NCBI GenBank assembly: GCA_963678565.1 | Contig: OY782875.1 | Span: 1,984,001-2,048,000, forward strand | DNA: 64,000 nucleotides | Source: SKHV01 sp963678565 | GTDB lineage: Bacteria; Bacteroidota; Bacteroidia; Bacteroidales; Prolixibacteraceae | Direction of reading: 5' to 3' | Shown: in pieces, positions 53,790-62,227 of the stretch | How the letters are laid out: each line of letters starts with the position of its first letter | How positions within the stretch are numbered: position 1 is the stretch's first letter | Program-made: the position numbers and the translations under genes | Notes under the pieces: generated by a model | Databases searched by the model: none | Seen by the model: the letters and a program-made list of their open reading frames with translations, nothing else | What the model was told of the DNA's origin: nothing

Positions 53790-53915
53790 AACGGAAAATT
53801 GTAAGTTGTCGTTGCGGATTGCGGGTGATTGTCCGTCCGCAGGACGATAGACAATCATGCGGGAATCCGAGGCGACAAACTGCACCGAACGCCGCAATGC
53901 AATTTACAAAGTGTT
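53790..53915. repeat. attC-like site 40 (class B)
   Basis: 126 bp; arms TTGTAAGTTGTCGTTGCGG / CCGCAATGCAATTTACAA; middle GTCCGTCCGCAGGACG. Left flank TGCTTGCAGGTAAC pairs with GTTACCTGCTGGCA at 52981. The next cassette starts GTTACCAATAG. Confidence 0.88.
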
Positions 53916-53926
53916 ACCAATAGTTT

Positions 53927-54820
53927 TTATTTTTTTTCATTTATACTTGTCACACATAAATCAATCAAGGAGAGCATTCTAAAGAATAAATAATTAAAAT
54001 GTTTAGTTTCAATAATTTCCTTTTTATCTGTCTCATGATGTCTTATTCTGTAGTTGTTTCCAATTTTTGTCAAAATCGAAAACTCATTATCAAATAATTC
54101 ATAATCAAGATTCTCCGAGATAATATTTACAAGCTGTTCTGATGATGTCTTTTTATTACTATCAAAATATGTTTTTACTCTCTCAAAGGCATCCCATAAT
54201 TTTTCAAGTGCTATTTGTCTATCATTGGGGTTAAAAAAACGTTCTTTCGCTTCTTGAATGAGTTCATTCAATATGTCGTCTTTTGTTTGGATTTTTTTAT
54301 CGAACAAGAGCTCAATATTTACATTTAAATCCAATAAATATGCTAAGTCAACTCCTGTTTCTATGTTAATGCTATCATTAAAGAACTTTTTAAACTCAGT
54401 CAGAGCTTTTTGGTAATTTTCTTCAGCATCAGTATTACTTTCATTTGCGGCTTTTTTGAAGTCTCTTTTGTTAAACAATCCTTTCTCAATGATGTAGTAG
54501 ATTTGGTTTATTTTTAATTCCAATAAAACATCTCTAACCCAGTATCTTCTTGTAGTTCCGTCATGATTGTAATTTAAACCTAGGTCTGTGAAAAATTTCG
54601 TTAGGAAATAGGAACTTCGATAAGGAAAACTGTTATTTGCTTCTCCACAAATAAATTCGGCAAGTTCTATTTCAAAATCAGGATTCTCATGTCTTGCTTT
54701 AAGCAACTTGTAATATTTTAAGTCTAAAGGAGAATTACTGCTAAAGTTTAACTTGAAAATTATGTCGTTTAGTAAAGCTTCTGCACACCTAAATCCTTTT
54801 TCATTTATTTGAATACCCAT
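53927..54820 (-). CDS. AbiJ/HEPN-like abortive-infection-type protein
   Basis: 297 aa, soluble and helical. The N-terminal domain (1-110; ELAEFICGEANNSFPYRSSY, TKFFTDLGLNYNHDGTTRRY) resembles AbiJ N-terminal domains. The C-terminal helical part ends NNYRIRHHETDKKEI...YLFFRMLSLID, where R-x-RHHE resembles the Rx4-6H-type site of HEPN RNases. If so, it is a cytoplasmic RNase effector in phage defence. Paired with a 70-aa protein upstream (11-nt gap). Family call by eye only. Confidence 0.65.
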   Translation of the reverse strand: MGIQINEKGFRCAEALLNDIIFKLNFSSNSPLDLKYYKLLKARHENPDFEIELAEFICGEANNSFPYRSSYFLTKFFTDLGLNYNHDGTTRRYWVRDVLLELKINQIYYIIEKGLFNKRDFKKAANESNTDAEENYQKALTEFKKFFNDSINIETGVDLAYLLDLNVNIELLFDKKIQTKDDILNELIQEAKERFFNPNDRQIALEKLWDAFERVKTYFDSNKKTSSEQLVNIISENLDYELFDNEFSILTKIGNNYRIRHHETDKKEIIETKHFNYLFFRMLSLIDLCVTSINEKK

Positions 54821-54831
54821 CTGTTATTTTT

Positions 54832-55044
54832 TTAAAATGGTAAATCATCAGTTTCCCATACAGGTGTCTCAGAATAGAAGTCAATTTGATTAAATCTTAT
54901 TCTTTCATTGTCGTCAAGCAATAAAAGTATATCTGATTTAAGTTTCTCAAAGTTTGCAATATTGTCTTGAGATAAGTTTGATTTAAATTGTTTTAACTCA
55001 GATAATTTTGCATTTAAAAGTTCTATTTTTTCTTCTCTATTCAT
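54832..55044 (-). CDS. small helical protein upstream of AbiJ-like gene
   Basis: 70 aa: MNREEKIELLNAKLSELKQF is a helix, and the C-terminus ETPVWETDDLPF is acidic and aromatic. Could be an antitoxin or regulator of the HEPN-like protein given its position, but no DNA-binding motif is visible. ATG 32 nt from the cassette end, normal for a first gene. Confidence 0.6.
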   Translation of the reverse strand: MNREEKIELLNAKLSELKQFKSNLSQDNIANFEKLKSDILLLLDDNERIRFNQIDFYSETPVWETDDLPF

Positions 55045-55075
55045 TGTTGTACGAAGCTCTTTTTAAATTATTGGT

Positions 55076-55198
55076 AACGGATGGGTATATGAAACGTTTG
55101 GCATTTCAAAGCGATTTCCTATCAAACCATTGCAATGTTTATTAAATGTACTACCCTTAAAATTAGCACTTTCCGCCAAATGTTTTATATACCGTGTT
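55076..55198. repeat. attC-like site 41 (class G)
   Basis: 123 bp; arms GTATATGAAACGTTTGGC / GCCAAATGTTTTATATAC as in site 22. Left flank AAATTATTGGTAAC pairs with GTTACCAATAGTTT at 53913. The next cassette starts GTTGCCAGCATG. Confidence 0.86.
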
Positions 55199-55214
55199 GC
55201 CAGCATGTGCTTTA

Positions 55215-57131
55215 TTATTCGGTTAAATTTTCATTTCCTTTCACAATATATTTATCTAGTTGTTTTATGTCGTAATCAGATTTTACAAAGACATATCGTC
55301 TTAAATTTTCCATAAATTCAATATCTGATGCATCAGGATATGATGATAAGTAATCTAAGAACTTACGCATTAAATTATCTCCAAAGCTATGAATCTCTTT
55401 AGCTCCATGTGTATGTGTCGAATTACCAACAGTCAATGAAATTTTATTTTTATTAAGTCCTTTGTTCTCTAAAGTTTGAAACATATTTTGAAAATCAATT
55501 GGTGTGTTAAAATAGACCCGAACTGAATAATCAATAAGTTTTATAGAGTTCTCTTGCTTTTCTATAAATGCCAAACACTTAATGTTTTTTATATCATATT
55601 CGCTTAGTTTATCTGCTATTACTGATTTTATAGAGTCCTCCTTTGAAATTTTTTCTTTAAATAATAAAGTGTCTGTTTTGAAGTCACTATTAAAGCCATA
55701 ATAATCAAACATAAAGTCATATAAATGAGGTTTTGCTTTGCCAATTTTCAATTCAACAAAAACATCCATATACTCCTCAATCCAATCCATTTTATTATCA
55801 ATTGTTCCACCACTTTCCATTTTTAAGACGTTCAGAAAGTCCGAATAAAGAAAGTTTTTTACGGTATCAGATGGAAAGTGAGACAAACCAGAATATTTAG
55901 ATATTGTATATTCCATGCTTGGATGGATAGTTTTATCGTGGTTAGCCACAAAATTCATTAATGAAGGAATACATTCTGTTAATTCATTTTCCATAATGAT
56001 ATAGCAGATTTTTAGAATAAAATCTCTATTACCGCTTTCAAGGTGCTTATTAAGATAAGGTACATAGTCTTTGGTTTCTAACTTTATAAGTACCTGAATT
56101 ACTGTATTGGAAAGGTACTCATTGTCAGTTTCTAATAAAGGTAATAACTCAGGAATAGCTGGCTTGTAATCAAGCTTTCCAAGTGTTTTAATTATTTCAA
56201 TTTTTCCTCCATCAACTGAATTCGTAACTGGATTCATTATATTTTGAGGATAAACTCCGCCCTCTCCTGCGTTTTTAAGTTTGTTTAATAATATTGGGGC
56301 AACAAAGTCTGCATTTTCGTTGGATAATTCTCTAACAGCTTCTCCTTGTACAACACTATTTTCATGGTCAAGTAACTCAACTAAAATTTCTCGTGATGTT
56401 TGATTCTCTATTTGTCCTAGCATTTTTGCTAAGGCATAACAAGATTCAGAATTGCCAATATCAGCTATTTCCTTAAAAACTGGCTGATAGTCTCTGAAAT
56501 TTGACAAATAAAGAATCATAATGTATTGTGGCGCTTTTGAATTATCAGGTTTCTTATTAAGCTTCGTTAATAATTGTTCTTGGAAAACTTCGTTTGGTTT
56601 TAAAGTAGCATTAAGAAATGATTCAAACTCTTTTAATGATGAATATTTTTGTTTTCGATAATATGTAGACTGTAATAAATCATATTGTACTTTATTACCT
56701 TTAACTTTAAGGTCTCCCGATGTTGGTGTCCACACACTATAAGCATTTCCTTTCTCTAGTGCTTTGTAATAGTTTGTGAAATTACTGTTTTGAGGTTCAG
56801 TTTTATAATTTGACATACTATTGAACTGTCTAAATTCCGATTGTGTTAAAAATAGAATATATTTTTCGCCATTCTTCTTTTTATCAATTGGTCCATATTT
56901 GTTGCTATATCCAGTCACCCAGATAAAACTAGTGTCAATTTCTCCTTTATAAACCTTTTCAATCTTAAATTCAGATTTAAACTCATCTCCATTGGTAACT
57001 CTAGCTAAAACAATCAAATCGGATTTCTCCAACATTTGTTTCCAAGATGGGTCAGTCCAAGTATCAGCTCTCACTGAAGTCGCACTGAAAATCAGAATGA
57101 GAATTGTAAGTATTTTTAATTGTAGTTTCAT
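55215..57131 (-). CDS. secreted HEAT-repeat protein
   Basis: 638 aa, signal peptide 1-22 (ends TSVRA). The N-terminal beta domain (25-115: SDLIVLARVTNGDEFKSEFK, YKGEIDTSFIWV) looks like an OB/NTR-type fold; a HEAT-like helical solenoid covers about 190-440 (EILVELLDHENSVVQGEAVR, AIPELLPLLETDNEYLSNTV). The C-terminal 150 residues are unassigned (VGNSTHTHGAKEIH). Probably a periplasmic or surface scaffold. Intact, single-gene cassette of 2 kb. Confidence 0.78.
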   Translation of the reverse strand: MKLQLKILTILILIFSATSVRADTWTDPSWKQMLEKSDLIVLARVTNGDEFKSEFKIEKVYKGEIDTSFIWVTGYSNKYGPIDKKKNGEKYILFLTQSEFRQFNSMSNYKTEPQNSNFTNYYKALEKGNAYSVWTPTSGDLKVKGNKVQYDLLQSTYYRKQKYSSLKEFESFLNATLKPNEVFQEQLLTKLNKKPDNSKAPQYIMILYLSNFRDYQPVFKEIADIGNSESCYALAKMLGQIENQTSREILVELLDHENSVVQGEAVRELSNENADFVAPILLNKLKNAGEGGVYPQNIMNPVTNSVDGGKIEIIKTLGKLDYKPAIPELLPLLETDNEYLSNTVIQVLIKLETKDYVPYLNKHLESGNRDFILKICYIIMENELTECIPSLMNFVANHDKTIHPSMEYTISKYSGLSHFPSDTVKNFLYSDFLNVLKMESGGTIDNKMDWIEEYMDVFVELKIGKAKPHLYDFMFDYYGFNSDFKTDTLLFKEKISKEDSIKSVIADKLSEYDIKNIKCLAFIEKQENSIKLIDYSVRVYFNTPIDFQNMFQTLENKGLNKNKISLTVGNSTHTHGAKEIHSFGDNLMRKFLDYLSSYPDASDIEFMENLRRYVFVKSDYDIKQLDKYIVKGNENLTE

Positions 57132-57161
57132 ATTTACAGTATGTTTCTTAGCATTGCTGGC

Positions 57162-57285
57162 AACCGTGAACTGTATGTGGCGTAGCGGAGTACGTGAGAA
57201 TTACTTTTCAGACCGATACTAATGCTCGTGCGAGTGCTAATGCTCAAATAAGCACCGAAACCGCTATGACATATGACAGATTGTT
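57162..57285. repeat. attC-like site 42 (class K)
   Basis: 124 bp. Arms CTGTATGTGGCGTAGCGG and CCGCTATGACATATGACAG; starts AACCGTG; the middle has a doubled ATGCTCG/AATGCTC. Left flank ATTGCTGGCAAC pairs with GTTGCCAGCAT at 55196. The next cassette starts GTTACCGCCTG. Confidence 0.82.
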
Positions 57286-57364
57286 ACCGCCTGATGGTTA
57301 GTATTTATATTTTGTTTTATCTTTCAATTTGCTACTATCTTTTCGCCGTGAGATGGAACAGGAA

Positions 57365-57437
57365 CACTTATTGCCAAGTTTTGGTTTGTGTGTTGGTTTT
57401 GTGCGACTTGGCAATGTGTGTGGATGTTTGCGTTGGC
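57365..57437 (+). repeat. second-family hairpin element, copy b
   Basis: Outer stem CAC / GTG, inner stem TTGCCAAGT / ACTTGGCAA, loop TTTGGTTTGTGTGTTGG, tail GTTTGCGTTGGC. Against copies a and c, A·T pairs in the inner stem are replaced by C·G on both sides. Left-hand partner of copy a around the permease gene. Confidence 0.72.
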
Positions 57438-57502
57438 TATAATTTATTCCTCCAAACAACTAAACCATTTATAAAAACATAGGCTCAAATTTAAACATTT
57501 TA

Positions 57503-59908
57503 TTATTCATATCTCAATGCTTCAACAGGATTTCGAGTCGCCGCTCTCCAGCTTTGCCAACTGACTGTCAATAATGCAATTCCTAACGACAAAACACCTG
57601 ATACTACAAATATCCACCAACTAATATTAGCTTTATATGCAAAGTTTTCGAGCCAAAGGTGCATTGCATACCACGCAATTGGCGTTGCAATAACAAAGGC
57701 AATGGCTACCCATTTTACAAAATCTTTGTTGAGCATTGTGAGTATTTCGGATATCTTGGCACCGTTGACTTTTCGGATGCCTATTTCTTTGACACGTTTC
57801 TTAATGGTGAATTGAGCGAGGGCAAACAATCCAAGACAAGCAATAAAGATTGCCAAGAATGTAAAGTTTAGTATGAAACGACCCATTCTTTTGGTATCGT
57901 TATACATCATTGCAAATTCTCGGTCGAGGAAACTATATCTGATGGATTGGTTGGGTGAAAATTCATCCCATTTTGTCTTAATCGCACTAAGTGTAGTTTG
58001 CAGGTTCGATGTTTTTACTTTTATAGCCATAACTTCATTGCTTTCTCCTAAAACCATAAAGAGTGGACTAATACTTGTTTTAAACGATTCAAAATTAAAA
58101 TCTTCAACCACCCCGACTATTTTCCAGCTTTGTCGTTCGTTATTAGAAATTTGTGTTCCGAGAGGATTTTTTAGGTTAAGCTCTGTTGCCATTGTTTGAT
58201 TAATAATTGCTTCTCTGCTGTTCGACGTTGGCTGCTTGGTAAATTCCCTGCCTTGAACAATGTTCATACCCAGTGTTTTGATGTAATCACAATCGACAGT
58301 CCATATTTGAGAAACAACACTGGCATCTTTTCCTCTTTGTATATCCCAGAAGCTATCTGAATTTCTTTTTGTATTTTCGATAGGCAAAAAGCTGCTTGCC
58401 GAAACACTCTGCACATTGGGGATTGTCAGGAGTTCATTTTTAAAAGCATTAATATTATTTTCCAAAGTGTTCGTGCTTTTTAAGACCAACACTTGTTCTT
58501 TGTCAAAACCGACTTTTTTGTTCATAATGTAATCCATTTGACGATAAACCATTGTTGAACAAACAACTAAGATTATTGAAGCTGCAAATTGAAAAACAAC
58601 CAAACTGCTAAAAATACCGGACATTTTCTTTGGCTGATTGAATTTTCCTTTGAGAGCTTTTGTCGATTCAATACGTGAAAGGAAAAGTGAAGGATAGAAA
58701 CCTGCAATTGTTCCGATTACTGTTGAGATAGAGATAATTATTGGAAGAAACCACCATTCTTTCCATGGCATAGACAACGAAAACGAGTATTGGTTATTAA
58801 AATAGGGAAGAAGTATCCAAGCTAAAATAATGCCTGCCAGTACCGAAATCAAACTATATAAAATTGATTCGGATATAAATTGAATAACGATAGAATTTCG
58901 TTTTGCGCCAATTGTTTTCCTGAACCCGACTTCTTTTGCCCTGTTGCCCGATTTGGCCAGAAATAGGTTGATGAAATTAATGCAAGCCAAAACAAGAATA
59001 CAAACTGCAATTGCCGATAATATCCAAATAAACTGGATGTCGCCGTGTGATTGAGAATCCTGAACTTGTTCCCTATTCAAATAAATATCGGTAACAGGTT
59101 GAAATTTGTATTGCTTTCTGCTTGTTATAGCTGCATCGTATTTAGAAGCAATATTTTCTAATTTCTTTTCCAAATATAAGATGTCGGTACCTTCCTTAAC
59201 CAAACAATAGGTTAAATATCGGTTGCCACTCCACGAATTTTGTTCTTTCTCATCAAAAATATCGGTAAATATGTTTTGTAATGAAATGAAAAAATGGTCT
59301 TCGATATGCGTGTTTCTCGGAAAATCGTTAATAACACCTGTTATTGTATAAGGGCGTTTAGTGTTGTTATTTATTACAATGGTTTTTCCTAGAGGATTTT
59401 CATCGGGGAAAAATTTATCTGCACGACTTTTCGTAATGACCACAGAATTTCCATTATCAAGGGCATTTTGTGGATTGCCGTAAATAAATTTGGCTTCTAA
59501 GATTTCCAATGTGTTTTGGTCGGCAAAAACAACACCTTTTTCGTACGAATTATCTAATTTTCCTCCAATATTTATCTGATTGCTGCCAGCTCCAAAATTT
59601 TCAATATTACACAATCGTCCTGATTTTTCAATTTCGGGAAAGTCGTTCATAAGTGCAGTTGACAACGCCGCAGGCATATAAACACTTTTTCGGATTTTGC
59701 CGTTATGCTCGTCCATTTTAACCAATCGGTAAATTTTGTCGGTGTTTTGGTATTGCCTGTCGTAGCTTAACTCATTGCCCACAAACAAAGCAATCAAAAC
59801 ACAAGCAGCAATCCCAATCGTCAGACTAAAGATTTTAATCCACGAATAAAGTTTGTCGCGCTTAAAACTTCTCCATGCTAATTTTATGTTGTTTTGTATT
59901 TTATCCAT
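57503..59908 (-). CDS. MacB/FtsX-type ABC transporter permease
   Basis: 801 aa. N-terminal MacB periplasmic-core arrangement: helix 1 at about 22-45 after NNIKLAWRSFKRDKLYSWIK, then a periplasmic domain to about 285. Two FtsX domains follow, with helices near 290-310, 345-365, 390-410, 435-455, 690-710, 740-760 and 770-790 (RNPVEALRYE ends the protein, as usual). No ATPase domain; it would need a partner ATPase encoded elsewhere. Intact. Sits in a 3-kb cassette and is bracketed by two copies of the second-family hairpin, with a 360-nt leader. Confidence 0.85.
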   Translation of the reverse strand: MDKIQNNIKLAWRSFKRDKLYSWIKIFSLTIGIAACVLIALFVGNELSYDRQYQNTDKIYRLVKMDEHNGKIRKSVYMPAALSTALMNDFPEIEKSGRLCNIENFGAGSNQINIGGKLDNSYEKGVVFADQNTLEILEAKFIYGNPQNALDNGNSVVITKSRADKFFPDENPLGKTIVINNNTKRPYTITGVINDFPRNTHIEDHFFISLQNIFTDIFDEKEQNSWSGNRYLTYCLVKEGTDILYLEKKLENIASKYDAAITSRKQYKFQPVTDIYLNREQVQDSQSHGDIQFIWILSAIAVCILVLACINFINLFLAKSGNRAKEVGFRKTIGAKRNSIVIQFISESILYSLISVLAGIILAWILLPYFNNQYSFSLSMPWKEWWFLPIIISISTVIGTIAGFYPSLFLSRIESTKALKGKFNQPKKMSGIFSSLVVFQFAASIILVVCSTMVYRQMDYIMNKKVGFDKEQVLVLKSTNTLENNINAFKNELLTIPNVQSVSASSFLPIENTKRNSDSFWDIQRGKDASVVSQIWTVDCDYIKTLGMNIVQGREFTKQPTSNSREAIINQTMATELNLKNPLGTQISNNERQSWKIVGVVEDFNFESFKTSISPLFMVLGESNEVMAIKVKTSNLQTTLSAIKTKWDEFSPNQSIRYSFLDREFAMMYNDTKRMGRFILNFTFLAIFIACLGLFALAQFTIKKRVKEIGIRKVNGAKISEILTMLNKDFVKWVAIAFVIATPIAWYAMHLWLENFAYKANISWWIFVVSGVLSLGIALLTVSWQSWRAATRNPVEALRYE

Positions 59909-60137
59909 TTTTTATAGCTCTTTTGTTTGTGTTTATTTCTCTGCTGTAAAAAAAAATCAAATTATTGAAAAGAACAGCTTTTAATTTTTTTCTGCAACCG
60001 CAATGCCAATATTTTAAAACTTTGTTAATTAGCTATATCTGAGTTTCTGAAATTCTTCTCGTGTCAAATAGTTTTACAGGATATGTCAAATATTTTGAAT
60101 CTTATCCAATGTGTAGTAGATAGTGCGGAAGAAAAAA

Positions 60138-60208
60138 ACAGCTCTTTTGCAATTTTTGGTTTGTGCATCGGCTTGTGCGAATTGCAAATGTGCTGTTTGT
60201 GTGTTGGC
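60138..60208 (+). repeat. second-family hairpin element, copy a
   Basis: Outer stem ACAGC / GCTGT, inner stem TTTGCAATT / AATTGCAAA, loop TTTGGTTTGTGCATCGGC, tail TTTGTGTGTTGGC. It lies in the 360-nt leader between the permease ATG and site 43; I recognise nothing else in that leader (59909-60267). Confidence 0.72.
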
Positions 60209-60267
60209 ATTTCTTATTTTTTCGTAGCAAATTGCCCTATCTTGCTGTCTCTTTTCCACTTGGCGGT

Positions 60268-60392
60268 AACGGTAAATTGTATGTTGTCGGTGCGGATTTC
60301 GAAGAGCGTTTTTGTCGGTCGACAAAAATGCTAGAGAAAGGAGCAGAGGCAACAAATAAAGCAGCTCACCGTACTGCAATATACAAATTGTT
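60268..60392. repeat. attC-like site 43 (class A)
   Basis: 125 bp; middle GTTTTTGTCGGTCGACAAAAA, in which the loop is changed to GGTC. Left flank CCACTTGGCGGTAAC pairs with GTTACCGCCTGATGG at 57283. The next cassette starts GTTGTGCCCAG. Confidence 0.88.
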
Positions 60393-60403
60393 GTGCCCAG
60401 TTG

Positions 60404-61354
60404 TTATTCCTCAATGTCAAAAATACTGAAACCATGTACGTTATAAATTCCTGATGGATGCTCCTGTGGATTAATATTCACTTCCTTAATTTCATCAATC
60501 CTAATTGAATCTTTAAGAATTGGTGCAGATTCATATTCCTTAATTAATTCAATCGCTTTCTCATGGCTTTCTGCAACAATTTCGTAGGAACTATAAAATC
60601 CGAACTTTTTATCGTCCTCACTCTCTCCAAGCCAGTCTCCAGTCAAAAGAATCCGAAAGTATTTGTTGTCATTGGAATATTCATTATCAATCTCCCGAAT
60701 TAACCAATATGTTTGTGGATTAAATCTATCGTAAATCAATGATTGTTTAATCAATTCTTTCGCCTTTGAAATATTATCAGTTTTCCAAAATGCTAATGCA
60801 TAGAAATATAATATTAATGACAAATCTTGATAATCCGAATCTGAAATATTTGAGATTATCTCCTTATCATTTTCCAATGAATCCAATACTGCTTGATAAT
60901 CTTCATTTGTAATTAAAATCGATAGTTTAACTCGCAATTTCTTAATGCTGTATCTATCATTTGACACCTTATCAATTATCTCGGTGGCATTCTCAAGTTT
61001 GCCCCAACGATTAAATAGAATTGCAATGTTTATATTTATATAATCCTTGTCTGCATTATTTTGCTTAAGTGATTTCTTGAAGGAATCCAAAGCATTATCA
61101 TACTCTTCATTGTCAGATTGGTAATTTCCAAGTCTCATCCAAAGAATCCAATCATTTGAATATCGTTTCAATCCAGCAGTGAGGGTCTTCATACACTTGT
61201 CTGTTTTATCCTGCTCATCATAAATCGTAGCCAACAGATAATATCCATCTATGATTTTTTTACGAACCAGTTCTTTAGATAATTTTTTCGCGTTCTTATA
61301 ATCAAAAACCTCAATCAGTTCGTTAATCTCTTGTATTACACTTTCAATATCCAT
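60404..61354 (-). CDS. TPR-repeat protein
   Basis: 316 aa from the ATG at 61354 (upstream codons lie in the cassette end). Cytoplasmic. At least four or five TPR units between residues 10 and 230, for example DKCMKTLTAGLKRYSNDWIL, EEYDNALDSFKKSLKQNNAD and ISKAKELIKQSLIYDRFNPQ. The C-terminal 80 residues form an alpha/beta domain (YFRILLTGDWLGES, EIVAESHEKAIELIK) resembling signal-output or substrate domains. Likely protein-protein interaction; partner unknown. Single-gene cassette, intact. Confidence 0.8.
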   Translation of the reverse strand: MDIESVIQEINELIEVFDYKNAKKLSKELVRKKIIDGYYLLATIYDEQDKTDKCMKTLTAGLKRYSNDWILWMRLGNYQSDNEEYDNALDSFKKSLKQNNADKDYININIAILFNRWGKLENATEIIDKVSNDRYSIKKLRVKLSILITNEDYQAVLDSLENDKEIISNISDSDYQDLSLILYFYALAFWKTDNISKAKELIKQSLIYDRFNPQTYWLIREIDNEYSNDNKYFRILLTGDWLGESEDDKKFGFYSSYEIVAESHEKAIELIKEYESAPILKDSIRIDEIKEVNINPQEHPSGIYNVHGFSIFDIEE

Positions 61355-61393
61355 TTGTTTATTTGATGTAGCTACGTTCTTGCAATTGGGCAC

Positions 61394-61518
61394 AACGGAA
61401 AATTGTATGTTGTCGGTGCGGAATTCGAAGAGCGTTTTTGTCGACCGACAAAAATGCTAGAGAAAGGAGCAGAGGCAACAAATAAAGCAGTTCACCGTAC
61501 TGCAATATACAAATTGTT
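61394..61518. repeat. attC-like site 44 (class A)
   Basis: 125 bp. Left flank CAATTGGGCACAAC pairs with GTTGTGCCCAGTTG at 60390 over 13 of 14 positions, with the usual T opposite G. Precedes N1 copy E. Confidence 0.89.
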
Positions 61519-62092
61519 ACAAGCAGTTAATAAAAAACTGCCTACAACTTATTTTATGTATGGTAACTAAAAGTTGTGTGCAGGCGAGCTTTTTTGTTTG
61601 ATTTTTATACTGACGTTTTTAAAATATTTACACTTAGCTCGTAAAAACAAATAGTTGATTCTAAAAAGCTAAAGTGTCACAACAAATAAGTGTTGTTTGT
61701 TTATTTATCGACTAAAAGATTAAACAACCAAGAAAGAACTACGATTAAGAGCTTTAAAAAGCGCGGGGCGAACGTGTCCACAAGCGCAAGGCAGTTTTTA
61801 GCTTTGAATGAAACTACGGAATAAAGTTGCTCTTTAATTGAACTCGGTTTTAAGTTTATAAAAAGTGTCGCACATGCAATAGAGTAGGGCGACTTAATTT
61901 ATTATTTATAATTGGACTTGTCTTAAACGTAAACAATAATTTGTTTGCACCTAAAAGCAACAAAGCACTGAATGTAAACTGAATAAATGTTATACCAAAT
62001 TAAGTTGCTCGACATAGATTAAAAGTTGAAAAGAGCAATTTCTCCGACAAAACTTAGAGCAGCAATTACAAAAAAAACTAATTGCTTGTAAC
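61516..62092 (-). repeat. non-coding cassette N1, copy E
   Basis: 577 bp, GTTACAAGCAG to TTGCTTGTAAC. Stem GGGCGACTTAATTT / AAATTAAGTTGCTC. Private changes include GTGTCGCACATGCAATAG. No ORF of note. Confidence 0.8.
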
Positions 62093-62213
62093 GGTAAATT
62101 GTATATTACGTAGGGGATTTTAGAGAGCGTCACTGTCGACCGTTATACCTTAATTTGATAAAAGCGGAACAGTTCGAAAACCGCTGAAACCCCTATGGAA
62201 TATACAAAATGTT
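62090..62213. repeat. attC-like site 45 (class H)
   Basis: 124 bp. Arms GTATATTACGTAGGGGATTT and AACCCCTATGGAATATAC; middle CACTGTCGACCGTTAT. Same class as site 47, and both stand right of an N1 copy. The next cassette starts GTTAGGCACTG. Confidence 0.87.
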
Positions 62214-62227
62214 AGGCACTGTTTTAT

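Noticed and set aside
48856..53897. N-terminal extensions such as VVASDSRMIVFRPADGQS on several minus-strand frames (14790, 48856, 53331)
   Set aside because: These residues come from class B sites; the real starts are the downstream ATGs followed by signal peptides or membrane segments.
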